Assembly: GCA_023393265.1 (NCBI GenBank)
Contig: JAEWME010000142.1
Location: forward strand, 1-8,200
Length of the DNA stretch: 8,200 nt
Source of the DNA: Bacteroidota bacterium
GTDB lineage: Bacteria; Bacteroidota; Bacteroidia; Bacteroidales; Prolixibacteraceae
Reading direction: 5' to 3'
Positions 1 to 5,141 of the stretch are shown here, piece after piece. The notes under the pieces were generated by a model. The model saw only the letters and a program-made list of their open reading frames with translations, was not told where the DNA came from and did no database searches. The first letter of the stretch is position 1, and every line of letters begins with the position of its first letter. The translations under genes and the position numbers were made by a program.

Positions 1-929
1 GTCTTGTATTTATTGATAATATCTAATGCAACTGGTAAAATTGGAATCTTAACAGGGTTATCAGTTTTTGCTCTGATGGTGTATAACCAAAACTGCCGAT
101 CAATGCCAATCTGGATGTTCTCAGGCGATAGGTGCATTACATCAATGTATGCTAATCCTGTGTAACACCCAAAAACAAATAAATCTTTGACGTATTGCAA
201 CCGGGGAATTGAGAATTCTTTTTCTTCGATTCTTTTTAATTCCTCTTCAGAAAGAAATCCTCTTTCAACCCGATTAAACTTCTGTTGAAAAGAAATGAAA
301 GGATCTTTTTCCAGCCATTCATATCTTATAGCCATCTTTATCATCTTCCTAAGACGTTCAATGTGTTTCATTACGGTATTGTTTTCCATTGGCCGATGAT
401 GATCAACTGGCGAATGTTTTCTGAGAAAATATTCAAAATCAACCAAAAATTTGTAATTCAGACTTTTCAGATATATGTCAGAAGTCTTGTGCTTTTCTTT
501 TAGGAAAAGCATTATATATTTCTGAGTTGTAAAATAATTTTTTAATGTTCCCCATCTTAGGGTTTCTTTACCGTTTGTGTTGTGATAGTCGATCAGTTTG
601 CACAAGGTCATATCAGAAATATCCAAACCTAAAAACTTATTTTTAATCGCTTCAGGAGTTACAATTTGCTTACTCAGTACAAGTTCCTGGTAGTATTGTA
701 CCATCATCTTTCGAATTTGTTCCAGATAAGAGTTTAATTGCTTATTGTCACTTGATGAAGGTTTAGCCATGCCTTTTCCGATGTTCCAGCTTTCTACAGG
801 AATCCTTCGCTTAATTGAGATTTCGCATCGTTTGGAATTGACGGTAATGCGAGCGTAGATAGGGGCTATGCCCTTTGTCATTTTGTTCATACGAAGAACA
901 AAATGAATTCCTAATGTTACTTTTTCCAT
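1..929 (-). CDS. Tyrosine recombinase/integrase, Bacteroidetes type (IntDOT-like), C-terminus outside window
   Basis: Reading from the ATG at 929 gives 309 uninterrupted codons up to the window edge, so the gene is partial because of the window, not broken. Residues about 1-90 look like the arm-DNA-binding domain (early motif GIHFVLR, then KGIAPIYARITV). Residues about 105-200 look like the SAM-like core-binding domain (TLKNYFTTQKY, YLKSLNYKFLVDFEYFL). The catalytic domain starts near 225 (RGFLSEEEL). The first catalytic arginine is missing: the motif reads GCYTGLAYIDV with Ala260 in its place. The catalytic beta-hairpin lysine is present in RAKTDNPVKIPI (Lys288). Both positions lie within one residue of Ser259 and Lys287 as I recall them for IntDOT (411 aa), so about 100 residues with HxxR, the second His and the Tyr nucleophile should follow outside the window. 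The coding sequence is visibly more AT-rich than the arg/pro genes, consistent with acquired DNA. The role, integration and excision of a mobile element, is inferred from the family. Confidence 0.9.
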   Translation of the reverse strand, partial: MEKVTLGIHFVLRMNKMTKGIAPIYARITVNSKRCEISIKRRIPVESWNIGKGMAKPSSSDNKQLNSYLEQIRKMMVQYYQELVLSKQIVTPEAIKNKFLGLDISDMTLCKLIDYHNTNGKETLRWGTLKNYFTTQKYIMLFLKEKHKTSDIYLKSLNYKFLVDFEYFLRKHSPVDHHRPMENNTVMKHIERLRKMIKMAIRYEWLEKDPFISFQQKFNRVERGFLSEEELKRIEEKEFSIPRLQYVKDLFVFGCYTGLAYIDVMHLSPENIQIGIDRQFWLYTIRAKTDNPVKIPILPVALDIINKYK

Positions 930-961
930 AATGATTTTTTTTAATTTTTATAATTTAAAAA

Positions 962-1078
962 GGTTCACGAAATTTGATTGAATTTGGTCGCTAAACGAGT
1001 CAAAATGATTCAAATTCAATCAATATAAATGTCAATAAATAACTGTAATACAAATAGTTATATCAACATTCGTGAACC
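962..1078. repeat. Outer inverted repeat upstream of the recombinase
   Basis: GGTTCACGAA at 962-971 is the exact reverse complement of TTCGTGAACC at 1069-1078. Allowing two mismatches, the arms extend to 17 bp (962-978 against 1062-1078, 15 of 17 matching). The arms are 83 nt apart, too far for the paired core sites of a recombinase crossover region, so arm-type protein-binding sites or an operator are more likely (inference). The right arm touches a possible -7 box at 1078-1085. Confidence 0.7.
974..1023. repeat. Inner 13-bp perfect inverted repeat
   Basis: TTGATTGAATTTG at 974-986 and CAAATTCAATCAA at 1011-1023 are perfect inverted copies with a 24-nt spacer. The left arm overlaps the extended left arm of the outer repeat. 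A shorter pair, ATAACT 1039-1044 and AGTTAT 1056-1061, lies between the inner and outer right arms. The repeat could be a protein-binding site pair or a hairpin in the 5' leader of the recombinase mRNA. Confidence 0.7.
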
Positions 1079-1085
1079 AAATATA
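1078..1085 (-). promoter_or_regulatory. Possible -7 box for the recombinase
   Basis: On the minus strand this reads TATATTTG, matching the Bacteroidota -7 consensus TAnnTTTG. No TTTG lies at the expected 19-21 bp upstream; the nearest is 33 bp away, so the match is weak. If used, transcription would start inside the right arm of the outer inverted repeat and give a structured leader of about 140 nt. Confidence 0.3.
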
Positions 1086-1151
1086 AAAATTTAAATAGGT
1101 CACCGGTTAGTTCACATTCAAACTAGTTTTAATTGGCTTATTTTGATATGA

Positions 1152-1195
1152 TAAAAAAGCAAAAAGACCGCTAAATCAATGATTTGCGGTCTTTT
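1152..1195 (-). terminator. Rho-independent terminator downstream of tRNA-Pro
   Basis: AAAAGACCGC (1162-1171) pairs perfectly with GCGGTCTTTT (1186-1195). Inside, AAATCA (1173-1178) and TGATTT (1180-1185) extend the hairpin after one unpaired base. On the minus strand the stem runs into T5-GC-T6, a strong termination tail, 24 nt after the tRNA 3' end. The plus strand has a T4 tail, so the hairpin may work in both directions. Confidence 0.8.
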
Positions 1196-1219
1196 GATTG
1201 GGTCTGGTACCCTATTTTG

Positions 1220-1293
1220 TCGGGGTGGCCGGATTTGAACCGACGACCTCGTCGTCCCGAACGACGCGCGCTACCAAGCTGCGCTACACCCCG
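1220..1293 (-). tRNA. tRNA-Pro (anticodon CGG)
   Basis: The 74-nt sequence folds into a full cloverleaf. The acceptor stem is CGGGGTG/CACCCCG, the anticodon stem CGTCG/CGACG with loop TTCGGGA, and the T arm GTCGG-TTCGAAT-CCGGC. The anticodon at loop positions 34-36 is CGG, which reads CCG proline codons. The C1:G72 pair and A73 discriminator are typical of bacterial tRNA-Pro. CCA is not encoded: the sequence after A73 is CAAAATAGG. A terminator follows 24 nt downstream. tRNA 3' ends are common integration targets, and the next gene downstream is a recombinase, but no duplicated 3' end is visible in this window. Confidence 0.95.
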
Positions 1294-1323
1294 TGCAATG
1301 TTGATGTGTTTTTAATTGCGGTG

Positions 1324-1331
1324 CAAATCTA
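1324..1331 (-). promoter_or_regulatory. Probable -7 box for tRNA-Pro
   Basis: The minus strand reads TAGATTTG, a full match to TAnnTTTG, ending 30 nt before the first tRNA base, so a 5' leader of about 20-25 nt would result. The expected upstream region (about 1351-1356) has no TTTG, so only half of the promoter consensus is present. Confidence 0.45.
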
Positions 1332-1424
1332 AAATTTTCTCAGGAAAAACATGCTCCTTTCAGTAATAAATTCTTCAGCTTATTGCTTTTTTTTGCTCTC
1401 CAACCGTCTGACCTGAAAATAAGA

Positions 1425-1455
1425 AACCGTTTCAGAACAAGTATCTGAAACGGTT
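1425..1455 (-). terminator. Hairpin terminator downstream of the arg/pro cluster
   Basis: AACCGTTTCAGA (1425-1436) and TCTGAAACGGTT (1444-1455) form a perfect 12-bp stem with a 7-nt loop. On the minus strand it is followed by TCTTATTTTC, a T-rich but interrupted tail. It lies about 270 nt after the argB stop and before the tRNA promoter, so it probably insulates the tRNA from read-through. On the plus strand the tail is CTTCTAATCC, which is less convincing. Confidence 0.6.
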
Positions 1456-1460
1456 CTTCT

Positions 1461-1482
1461 AATCCACACAATCAATCCACAC
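1461..1482. repeat. Two direct copies of AATCCACAC
   Basis: AATCCACAC occurs at 1461-1469 and again at 1474-1482, a 13-nt period. Two short copies could be chance or the remains of a slippage event. No function is visible. Confidence 0.4.
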
Positions 1483-1663
1483 TAAAAAACCAATCACCAC
1501 TAATTGCGAAAATGATTTGCCTTTTCTCTCTTAGCCTAACCTTTCCTCTTAAACAAATCAAATATCTATTGGTCATGCAGTTGCGTTGAATTAATGCACT
1601 GATTCGAAATTCATTGACATAAACGAATTTTTGAAAAAAAGGTTTTCAGGAAAATGAGTTTTT

Positions 1664-1704
1664 TTAGAAAAAAAATACCTCGGAAAGTAATATCTGAAGT
1701 ATTT
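1664..1704 (-). terminator. Probable rho-independent terminator after argB
   Basis: On the minus strand AAATACTTC (1704-1696) can pair with GAGGTATTT (1681-1673) as a 9-bp stem with one T-G wobble and a 14-nt loop. An eight-T tract follows. It begins 21 nt after the argB stop codon, the usual place for an operon terminator. The stem is low in GC, so termination may be partial, and the stronger hairpin near 1440 could be a backup. Confidence 0.5.
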
Positions 1705-1725
1705 AATGGTCTTTTTTGGGAAAAA

Positions 1726-2505
1726 TTAGTCTTCCTGAAGGCTTAAACGTGTTCCACGAGCCATTGAAATCAAATTTGGGTTGGTAATCAAAATCTGACT
1801 GACACCATTTCTCATCGCTGTAAATCCATTGTCAAGTTTTGGGATCATTCCATCCTTAATAATGCCTTCCTCCTGAAGTTGTTTGAACTTATTGTAACTG
1901 AGTTCGGGGATCACTGAATTTTCATCGTCAGGATTCATTAGAACTCCTTTCTTCTCGAAGCAGTAGAAAAGATTAACCGAGTAGTAATTCGACAACTCGA
2001 TGGCCAGATCGGCTGCAATGGTATCGGCATTGGTGTTGAGCAATTGCCCGTATGTGTCGTGAGTAATTGGTGCCATCACCGGAACAACTTCTTCGTTGAG
2101 CAAGAGCCTCATTTCAGAAGTGTTTACACCCATGATGTCGCCGACAAATCCATAGTCGATCTCTTTTACCGGGCGTTTTTTCGCTTTAATTACATTCAGA
2201 TCCGCTCCGGTTAATCCGATCGAATTGCAACCGCGGGCCTGGAGTCCTGCTACAATCTTTTTATTGACCAATCCGGCATAAACCATGGTCACAACATCAA
2301 GTGTTTCTTCGTCGGTAATCCTTCTGCCATCAACCATTTTGGTTTCTATTCCCAACTTTTCAGAAAGGGTAGTGGCTAGCCTTCCGCCTCCGTGAACCAG
2401 AATTCGTTTTCCCCTGATCTGAGAAAAATGATTGAGTAACTGATCAAGCGATTCTTTTTCTTCAACAACTTTTCCGCCAACTTTAACAATGGTCAATCTT
2501 TCCAT
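1726..2505 (-). CDS. argB: Acetylglutamate kinase (probably acting on N-succinylglutamate)
   Basis: ArgB phosphorylates the gamma-carboxyl of N-acylglutamate in the second step of arginine synthesis, in the cytoplasm. The 259-residue protein has the normal length of the short, E. coli-type enzyme. Visible amino-acid-kinase motifs are KVGGK with Lys8, HGGG at 38-41, DGRRITD near 59-65 for the acylglutamate, NTNAD at 157-161 and KDGM at 217-220. Lys8, Asp161 and Lys217 are the expected catalytic residues. It lacks the N-terminal helix extension of arginine-inhibited kinases, so simple arginine feedback at this enzyme is not expected (inference). The ATG at 2505 is preceded by TTATTT and, directly upstream, by a tandem repeat array. 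It is the last gene of the cluster. The neighbouring carbamoyltransferase looks succinyl-specific, so the substrate may be N-succinylglutamate, which sequence alone does not prove. Confidence 0.95.
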   Translation of the reverse strand: MERLTIVKVGGKVVEEKESLDQLLNHFSQIRGKRILVHGGGRLATTLSEKLGIETKMVDGRRITDEETLDVVTMVYAGLVNKKIVAGLQARGCNSIGLTGADLNVIKAKKRPVKEIDYGFVGDIMGVNTSEMRLLLNEEVVPVMAPITHDTYGQLLNTNADTIAADLAIELSNYYSVNLFYCFEKKGVLMNPDDENSVIPELSYNKFKQLQEEGIIKDGMIPKLDNGFTAMRNGVSQILITNPNLISMARGTRLSLQED

Positions 2506-2509
2506 AAAT

Positions 2510-2610
2510 AAGTGCCTAAAGTTTTAAGTGCCTAAAGTTTTAAGTGCCTAAAGTGCATAGAGTTCAGAGTGCCTAAAGTTTTAACTCCGAACTTCAGGCA
2601 CTCCGAACTT
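2510..2610. repeat. Tandem and inverted repeat array filling the argF'-argB gap
   Basis: The 16-bp unit AAGTGCCTAAAGTTTT occurs at 2510-2525 and 2526-2541 and, shortened to AAGTGCCTAAAGT, at 2542-2554. A degenerate copy (AAGTGCATAGAGTT) overlaps it at 2551-2564 and another good copy starts at 2568. ACTCCGAACTT occurs twice, at 2584-2594 and 2600-2610. GAGTGCCTAAAGTT (2567-2580) can pair with AACTTCAGGCACTC (2590-2603) with 13 of 14 matches, giving a hairpin. The array fills almost the whole 106-nt gap and ends 4 bp from the argB start codon, so it forms the untranslated segment in front of argB. Confidence 0.85.
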
Positions 2611-2611
2611 T

Positions 2612-3562
2612 TTATTTTAACTCGTCCAACATCATTTTTAAAACAGCCTGCGCTGAGAACAACCTGTTTTCAGCTTCAGGAATAACAATCGAATTGGGGC
2701 TGTCAATCACTTCGTCAGACACAATCATATTACGCCGAACCGGCAAACAGTGCATAAACTTAGCATTATTTGTTACAGCCATTTGCCGTGCCGATACTGT
2801 CCAGTCGCGGTCTTTCGAAAGAATTTGTCCGTAATCTGAATACGATGCCCAGTTTTTTGCATAAATAAAGTCTGCGCCTTCAAATGCTTTCATCTGGTCG
2901 TATTCCGGTTTCAATCCGCCCATAAATTCGGGAGCCAGCTCATAGCCTTCCGGATGGGTAACCACTACCTCATAATCGGCTGCAAGCATCCATTCAACAA
3001 ACGAATTTGGCACGGCCTGCGGCAAAGCCCGGGGATGAGGTGCCCAACTCAATACCACTTTGGGTCTTTTTTTTGTTTTATATTCTTCAATGGTCAGATG
3101 ATCGGCAAACGATTGGAGCGGATGTCGGGTTGCTGCTTCCATGCTTACCACCGGTACTCCGGAATAGTCGATGAACTGCTGCAATATTTTTTCCTGATAA
3201 TCGTCTTCGCGGTTCTCGAAACGGGCGAAAGAACGCACGCCAATAATGTCGCAATATCTGCCGATAACCGGCACTGCTTCCCTGATGTGTTCCGGTTTGT
3301 CTCCATCCATGATTACACCGAGTTCCGTTTCAAGTTTCCAACCACCTTCATTGATGTCGAAAACAATCACATTCATGCCAAGGTTCAGCCCGGCTTTTTG
3401 GGTACTAAGCCGGGTACGTAAGCTCGAATTGAAGAATACAAGCAAAAGGGTTTTGTTTTTTCCGAGGTCCTGGTATTTGTAAGGTGATTTTTTTAATTCG
3501 AATGCAAGCTTTAATGCTTCGTCCAGATTCTGCAAATCGTGGACCGATGTGAATTGTCTCAT
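2612..3562 (-). CDS. argF': N-succinylornithine carbamoyltransferase (ArgF' family)
   Basis: This enzyme transfers a carbamoyl group from carbamoyl phosphate to the delta-amino group of an N-acylated ornithine, giving N-acylcitrulline. It replaces the classical ornithine carbamoyltransferase. At 316 residues it matches the ArgF' family. The carbamoyl-phosphate motif SLRTR is at 47-51, HPLQ at 147-150 and HCLPVRR at 271-277. The specificity loop reads MDGDKPEH with Pro90. In the family, proline here marks the Bacteroides succinylornithine enzyme, while glutamate marks the acetylornithine enzyme of Xanthomonas. The succinyl specificity is therefore a prediction from one well-placed residue plus overall likeness to the Bacteroides protein. 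Position 46 in the NSSLRTR loop is Ser, where I recall Pro in B. fragilis. The ATG at 3562 follows an A-rich stretch. The gene lies 117 nt after proA and 106 nt before argB. Confidence 0.93.
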   Translation of the reverse strand: MRQFTSVHDLQNLDEALKLAFELKKSPYKYQDLGKNKTLLLVFFNSSLRTRLSTQKAGLNLGMNVIVFDINEGGWKLETELGVIMDGDKPEHIREAVPVIGRYCDIIGVRSFARFENREDDYQEKILQQFIDYSGVPVVSMEAATRHPLQSFADHLTIEEYKTKKRPKVVLSWAPHPRALPQAVPNSFVEWMLAADYEVVVTHPEGYELAPEFMGGLKPEYDQMKAFEGADFIYAKNWASYSDYGQILSKDRDWTVSARQMAVTNNAKFMHCLPVRRNMIVSDEVIDSPNSIVIPEAENRLFSAQAVLKMMLDELK

Positions 3563-3596
3563 TTTTGGTTCGTTTTTTTCTAAAAGGATTGTGCTT

Positions 3597-3663
3597 AAAT
3601 AACTTATCTTTCCTTCAATCCGGAATTAAAGATACTTCATTTTTCATTTCCGGAAAGTTATTT
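3597..3663. repeat. Interrupted inverted repeat between proA and argF'
   Basis: AAATAACTT (3597-3605) is the exact inverse of AAGTTATTT (3655-3663). Just inside, TCCGGAA (3619-3625) pairs with TTCCGGA (3648-3654). The right-hand arms are contiguous while the left-hand arms are 13 nt apart, so an RNA hairpin would have one large bulge and a 22-nt loop. It begins 16 nt after the proA stop codon. On the minus strand no T tract follows, so it is more likely an intercistronic processing or attenuation structure than a plain terminator. Confidence 0.5.
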
Positions 3664-3679
3664 TTTTCTCGTGGTAAAT

Positions 3680-4930
3680 TTATTTTGCCCTGATTTGTCC
3701 GTCTCCTTCCACTATCCATTTATAGCTGGTTAGCTCTTCGAGGGCCATTGGGCCGCGGGCATGTAACTTTTGCGTAGAGATGCCGATCTCGGCACCAAGT
3801 CCGAACTGGGCACCATCGGTAAAAGCTGTAGACACGTTGCAGTAAACAGCTGCAGCATCGACAGATTTCTTGAAAATTTCCTGCGCTTCCTTGTTTTCAG
3901 AAACAATGGCTTCTGAATGCTTCGAACTGAATGCCGCAATATGGTCGAGCGCTTCGTCCAGTCCTGAAACGGTCTTTACCGCCATTTTATACGACAAAAA
4001 TTCTGTTCCGAATGACTCCTCCGTTGCATGTTCAAGTAATTCTGCCGGATATCTTCCGTCGAGCGCCTGGTAGGCTTCATCATCGGCATAAACAACAACG
4101 TTGCTTTGTGGTAAAATTGTTGTCAGTTCTGGCAAGTCAGCAAGGCGTTTCCGGTCAATAATCAGGCAATCGAGCGAGTTACAGACACTCGGGCGGCGCG
4201 TTTTTGCATTGTTGATGATGGCCGCTCCCTTTTCCACATCGCCCGATTCATCGAAATAAGTGTGACAAATGCCGGCGCCGGTTTCAATGACTGGAATTGA
4301 ACTATTTTGGCGAACAAAATTTATCAGGCTTTGTGAGCCGCGCGGAATGATTAAGTCGACCAGCCCGTGTGCATGAAGCAATTCCGCAGTTGCCTCACGG
4401 TCGGGAGGAAGCAATGCAAGTATGTTTTCATCCATATTATGGCTGCGCAAAACCTCGCGGATTACTTTCACGATGGCCAGATTCGAATCGTTGGCGTCGC
4501 TTCCGCCTTTCAAAACGCAGGCGTTTCCCGATTTCAGGCAAAGCGAAAAAACGTCGAAAGTGACATTTGGCCTTGCTTCATAGATAATTCCAATTACGCC
4601 GAAAGGGACACTTATTTTGCTTATTTTAAGACCATTGGATCTGGTTGTTTCTCCCAGTAAACGACCAAGCGGAGAGGGAAGTGATGCAACATTTCGAATG
4701 TCGGCTGCAATCCCGGCAATTCGCTCTGCTGTCAGCATCAACCTGTCGTATTTCGGGTCTTTTGGATCCATCCGTTCCAGGTCTTTGGAATTTTCCTGAA
4801 GGATAAATTCCGTTTGTTTGATTGCTGCCCCAGCGACATCTTCCAGTATCCGGTTTATTTTTTCAATCGAAACAAGGTTTAGTTTTCGGCTGGCTTTCAC
4901 TACCAGACCGAGTTGTTCTTTTACTGTCAT
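3680..4930 (-). CDS. proA: Gamma-glutamyl phosphate reductase (glutamate-5-semialdehyde dehydrogenase)
   Basis: ProA reduces gamma-glutamyl phosphate with NADPH to glutamate-5-semialdehyde, the second step of proline synthesis. It has the aldehyde-dehydrogenase fold and works with ProB. I chose the ATG at 4930, giving 416 residues (E. coli ProA has 417). A TTG three codons upstream, at 4939, is also open but adds only Met-Lys-Lys. With the ATG start, EARPNVT lies at 118-124, the catalytic cysteine in PSVCNSLDC is Cys250, and the conserved C-terminal block GLGAEIGISTQ is near 377-387, followed by HARGPMALEELTSYKW. All hallmarks are intact. A 211-nt gap with a terminator-like hairpin separates it from proB, so proA may have its own promoter or be attenuated, unlike the tight argD-proC-proB junctions. 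Confidence 0.95.
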   Translation of the reverse strand: MTVKEQLGLVVKASRKLNLVSIEKINRILEDVAGAAIKQTEFILQENSKDLERMDPKDPKYDRLMLTAERIAGIAADIRNVASLPSPLGRLLGETTRSNGLKISKISVPFGVIGIIYEARPNVTFDVFSLCLKSGNACVLKGGSDANDSNLAIVKVIREVLRSHNMDENILALLPPDREATAELLHAHGLVDLIIPRGSQSLINFVRQNSSIPVIETGAGICHTYFDESGDVEKGAAIINNAKTRRPSVCNSLDCLIIDRKRLADLPELTTILPQSNVVVYADDEAYQALDGRYPAELLEHATEESFGTEFLSYKMAVKTVSGLDEALDHIAAFSSKHSEAIVSENKEAQEIFKKSVDAAAVYCNVSTAFTDGAQFGLGAEIGISTQKLHARGPMALEELTSYKWIVEGDGQIRAK

Positions 4931-4996
4931 TTTCTTCAATTTTTCATTTCGCTTCTACTGAAATAATCAGAAGAAGGTTTTTAATTTCCCAATATA

Positions 4997-5013
4997 AATG
5001 AACCTGATTCATT
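4997..5013. promoter_or_regulatory. ARG-box-like palindrome upstream of proA
   Basis: AATGAA (4997-5002) and TTCATT (5008-5013) are perfect inverted half-sites around CCTGA. The half-sites equal those of the E. coli ArgR operator, but the spacing is one base shorter than the 18-bp ARG box. It lies about 67 bp upstream of the proA ATG, a place where a regulator could act. Binding by an ArgR-type regulator is speculation, since no regulator gene is visible here. Confidence 0.3.
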
Positions 5014-5019
5014 GGTGAT

Positions 5020-5051
5020 AAAAAAAGCCCCCTTCCTTGGGGGGAAGGGGG
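5020..5051 (-). terminator. GC-rich hairpin with T tract between proB and proA
   Basis: CCCCCTTCC (5028-5036) pairs perfectly with GGAAGGGGG (5043-5051) around a 6-nt loop. On the minus strand the stem is followed by C and seven Ts (5026-5020), the classic rho-independent layout. It starts about 90 nt after the proB stop and ends 89 nt before the proA ATG. It could end the argD-proC-proB transcript or act as an attenuator in a proA leader. A C/G-rich palindrome like this could also be a copy of a dispersed genomic repeat. Confidence 0.65.
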
Positions 5052-5086
5052 AATTTAACTCAGGATATGCTGCCAAAAAGTAAAGG

Positions 5087-5094
5087 CAAATATA
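5087..5094 (-). promoter_or_regulatory. Possible -7 box upstream of proA
   Basis: The minus strand reads TATATTTG, matching TAnnTTTG. A TTTG exists upstream at 5126-5123, but the 28-bp spacing exceeds the usual 19-21 bp. If active, its transcript would contain the GC-rich hairpin at 5028-5051 in its leader, giving a promoter-attenuator arrangement in front of proA. Confidence 0.25.
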
Positions 5095-5141
5095 AGGGGT
5101 CTATGAAAAGGGTATCAGTACACAAATCCCGAGTAAATATT

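Larger units (their letters stand above)
930..1161. other. Noncoding leader region of the recombinase
   Basis: This AT-rich stretch between the recombinase start codon and the tRNA terminator contains no credible ORF. It holds the nested inverted repeats listed separately and one possible -7 box. The bases just before the recombinase ATG are almost pure A/T, as is usual for Bacteroidota starts. Inference: it carries the promoter and operator of the recombinase and possibly recombinase arm-type or attachment sites. Confidence 0.6.
1294..1725. other. Intergenic region between argB and tRNA-Pro
   Basis: These 432 nt contain no ORF I would call. They hold a terminator-like hairpin directly after argB, a second strong hairpin near 1440, two 9-bp direct repeats and a -7 box in front of the tRNA. 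The part from about 1490 to 1660 is AT-rich and I see nothing specific in it beyond A/T runs. Confidence 0.7.

Noticed and set aside
285..503. Plus-strand ORF of 72 codons inside the recombinase region
   Set aside because: It is antisense to an unbroken, clearly recognisable recombinase frame and its product resembles nothing I know.
1098..1116. GGTCACCGGT and GTTCAC near 1100-1115 as a third copy of the GGTTCACGAA arm
   Set aside because: The likeness covers only six bases and fails beyond GTTCAC, so chance is enough.
1472..1576. Minus-strand ORF of 34 codons between argB and the tRNA
   Set aside because: It is short, has no recognisable motif and runs through one of the direct repeats. 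Nothing supports translation.
2567..2603. Hairpin after argF' as an intrinsic terminator
   Set aside because: On the minus strand no T tract follows the stem, and the stem is built from the repeat units. It is described as part of the repeat array instead.
2954..3421. Plus-strand ORF of 155 codons opposite argF'
   Set aside because: It is antisense to argF', which is fully conserved over this stretch. The length is explained by codon bias of the real gene.
4928..4941. Suspected frameshift or wrong start at the beginning of proA
   Set aside because: Careful re-reading shows one continuous frame. The only ambiguity is TTG at 4939 against ATG at 4930, three codons apart.
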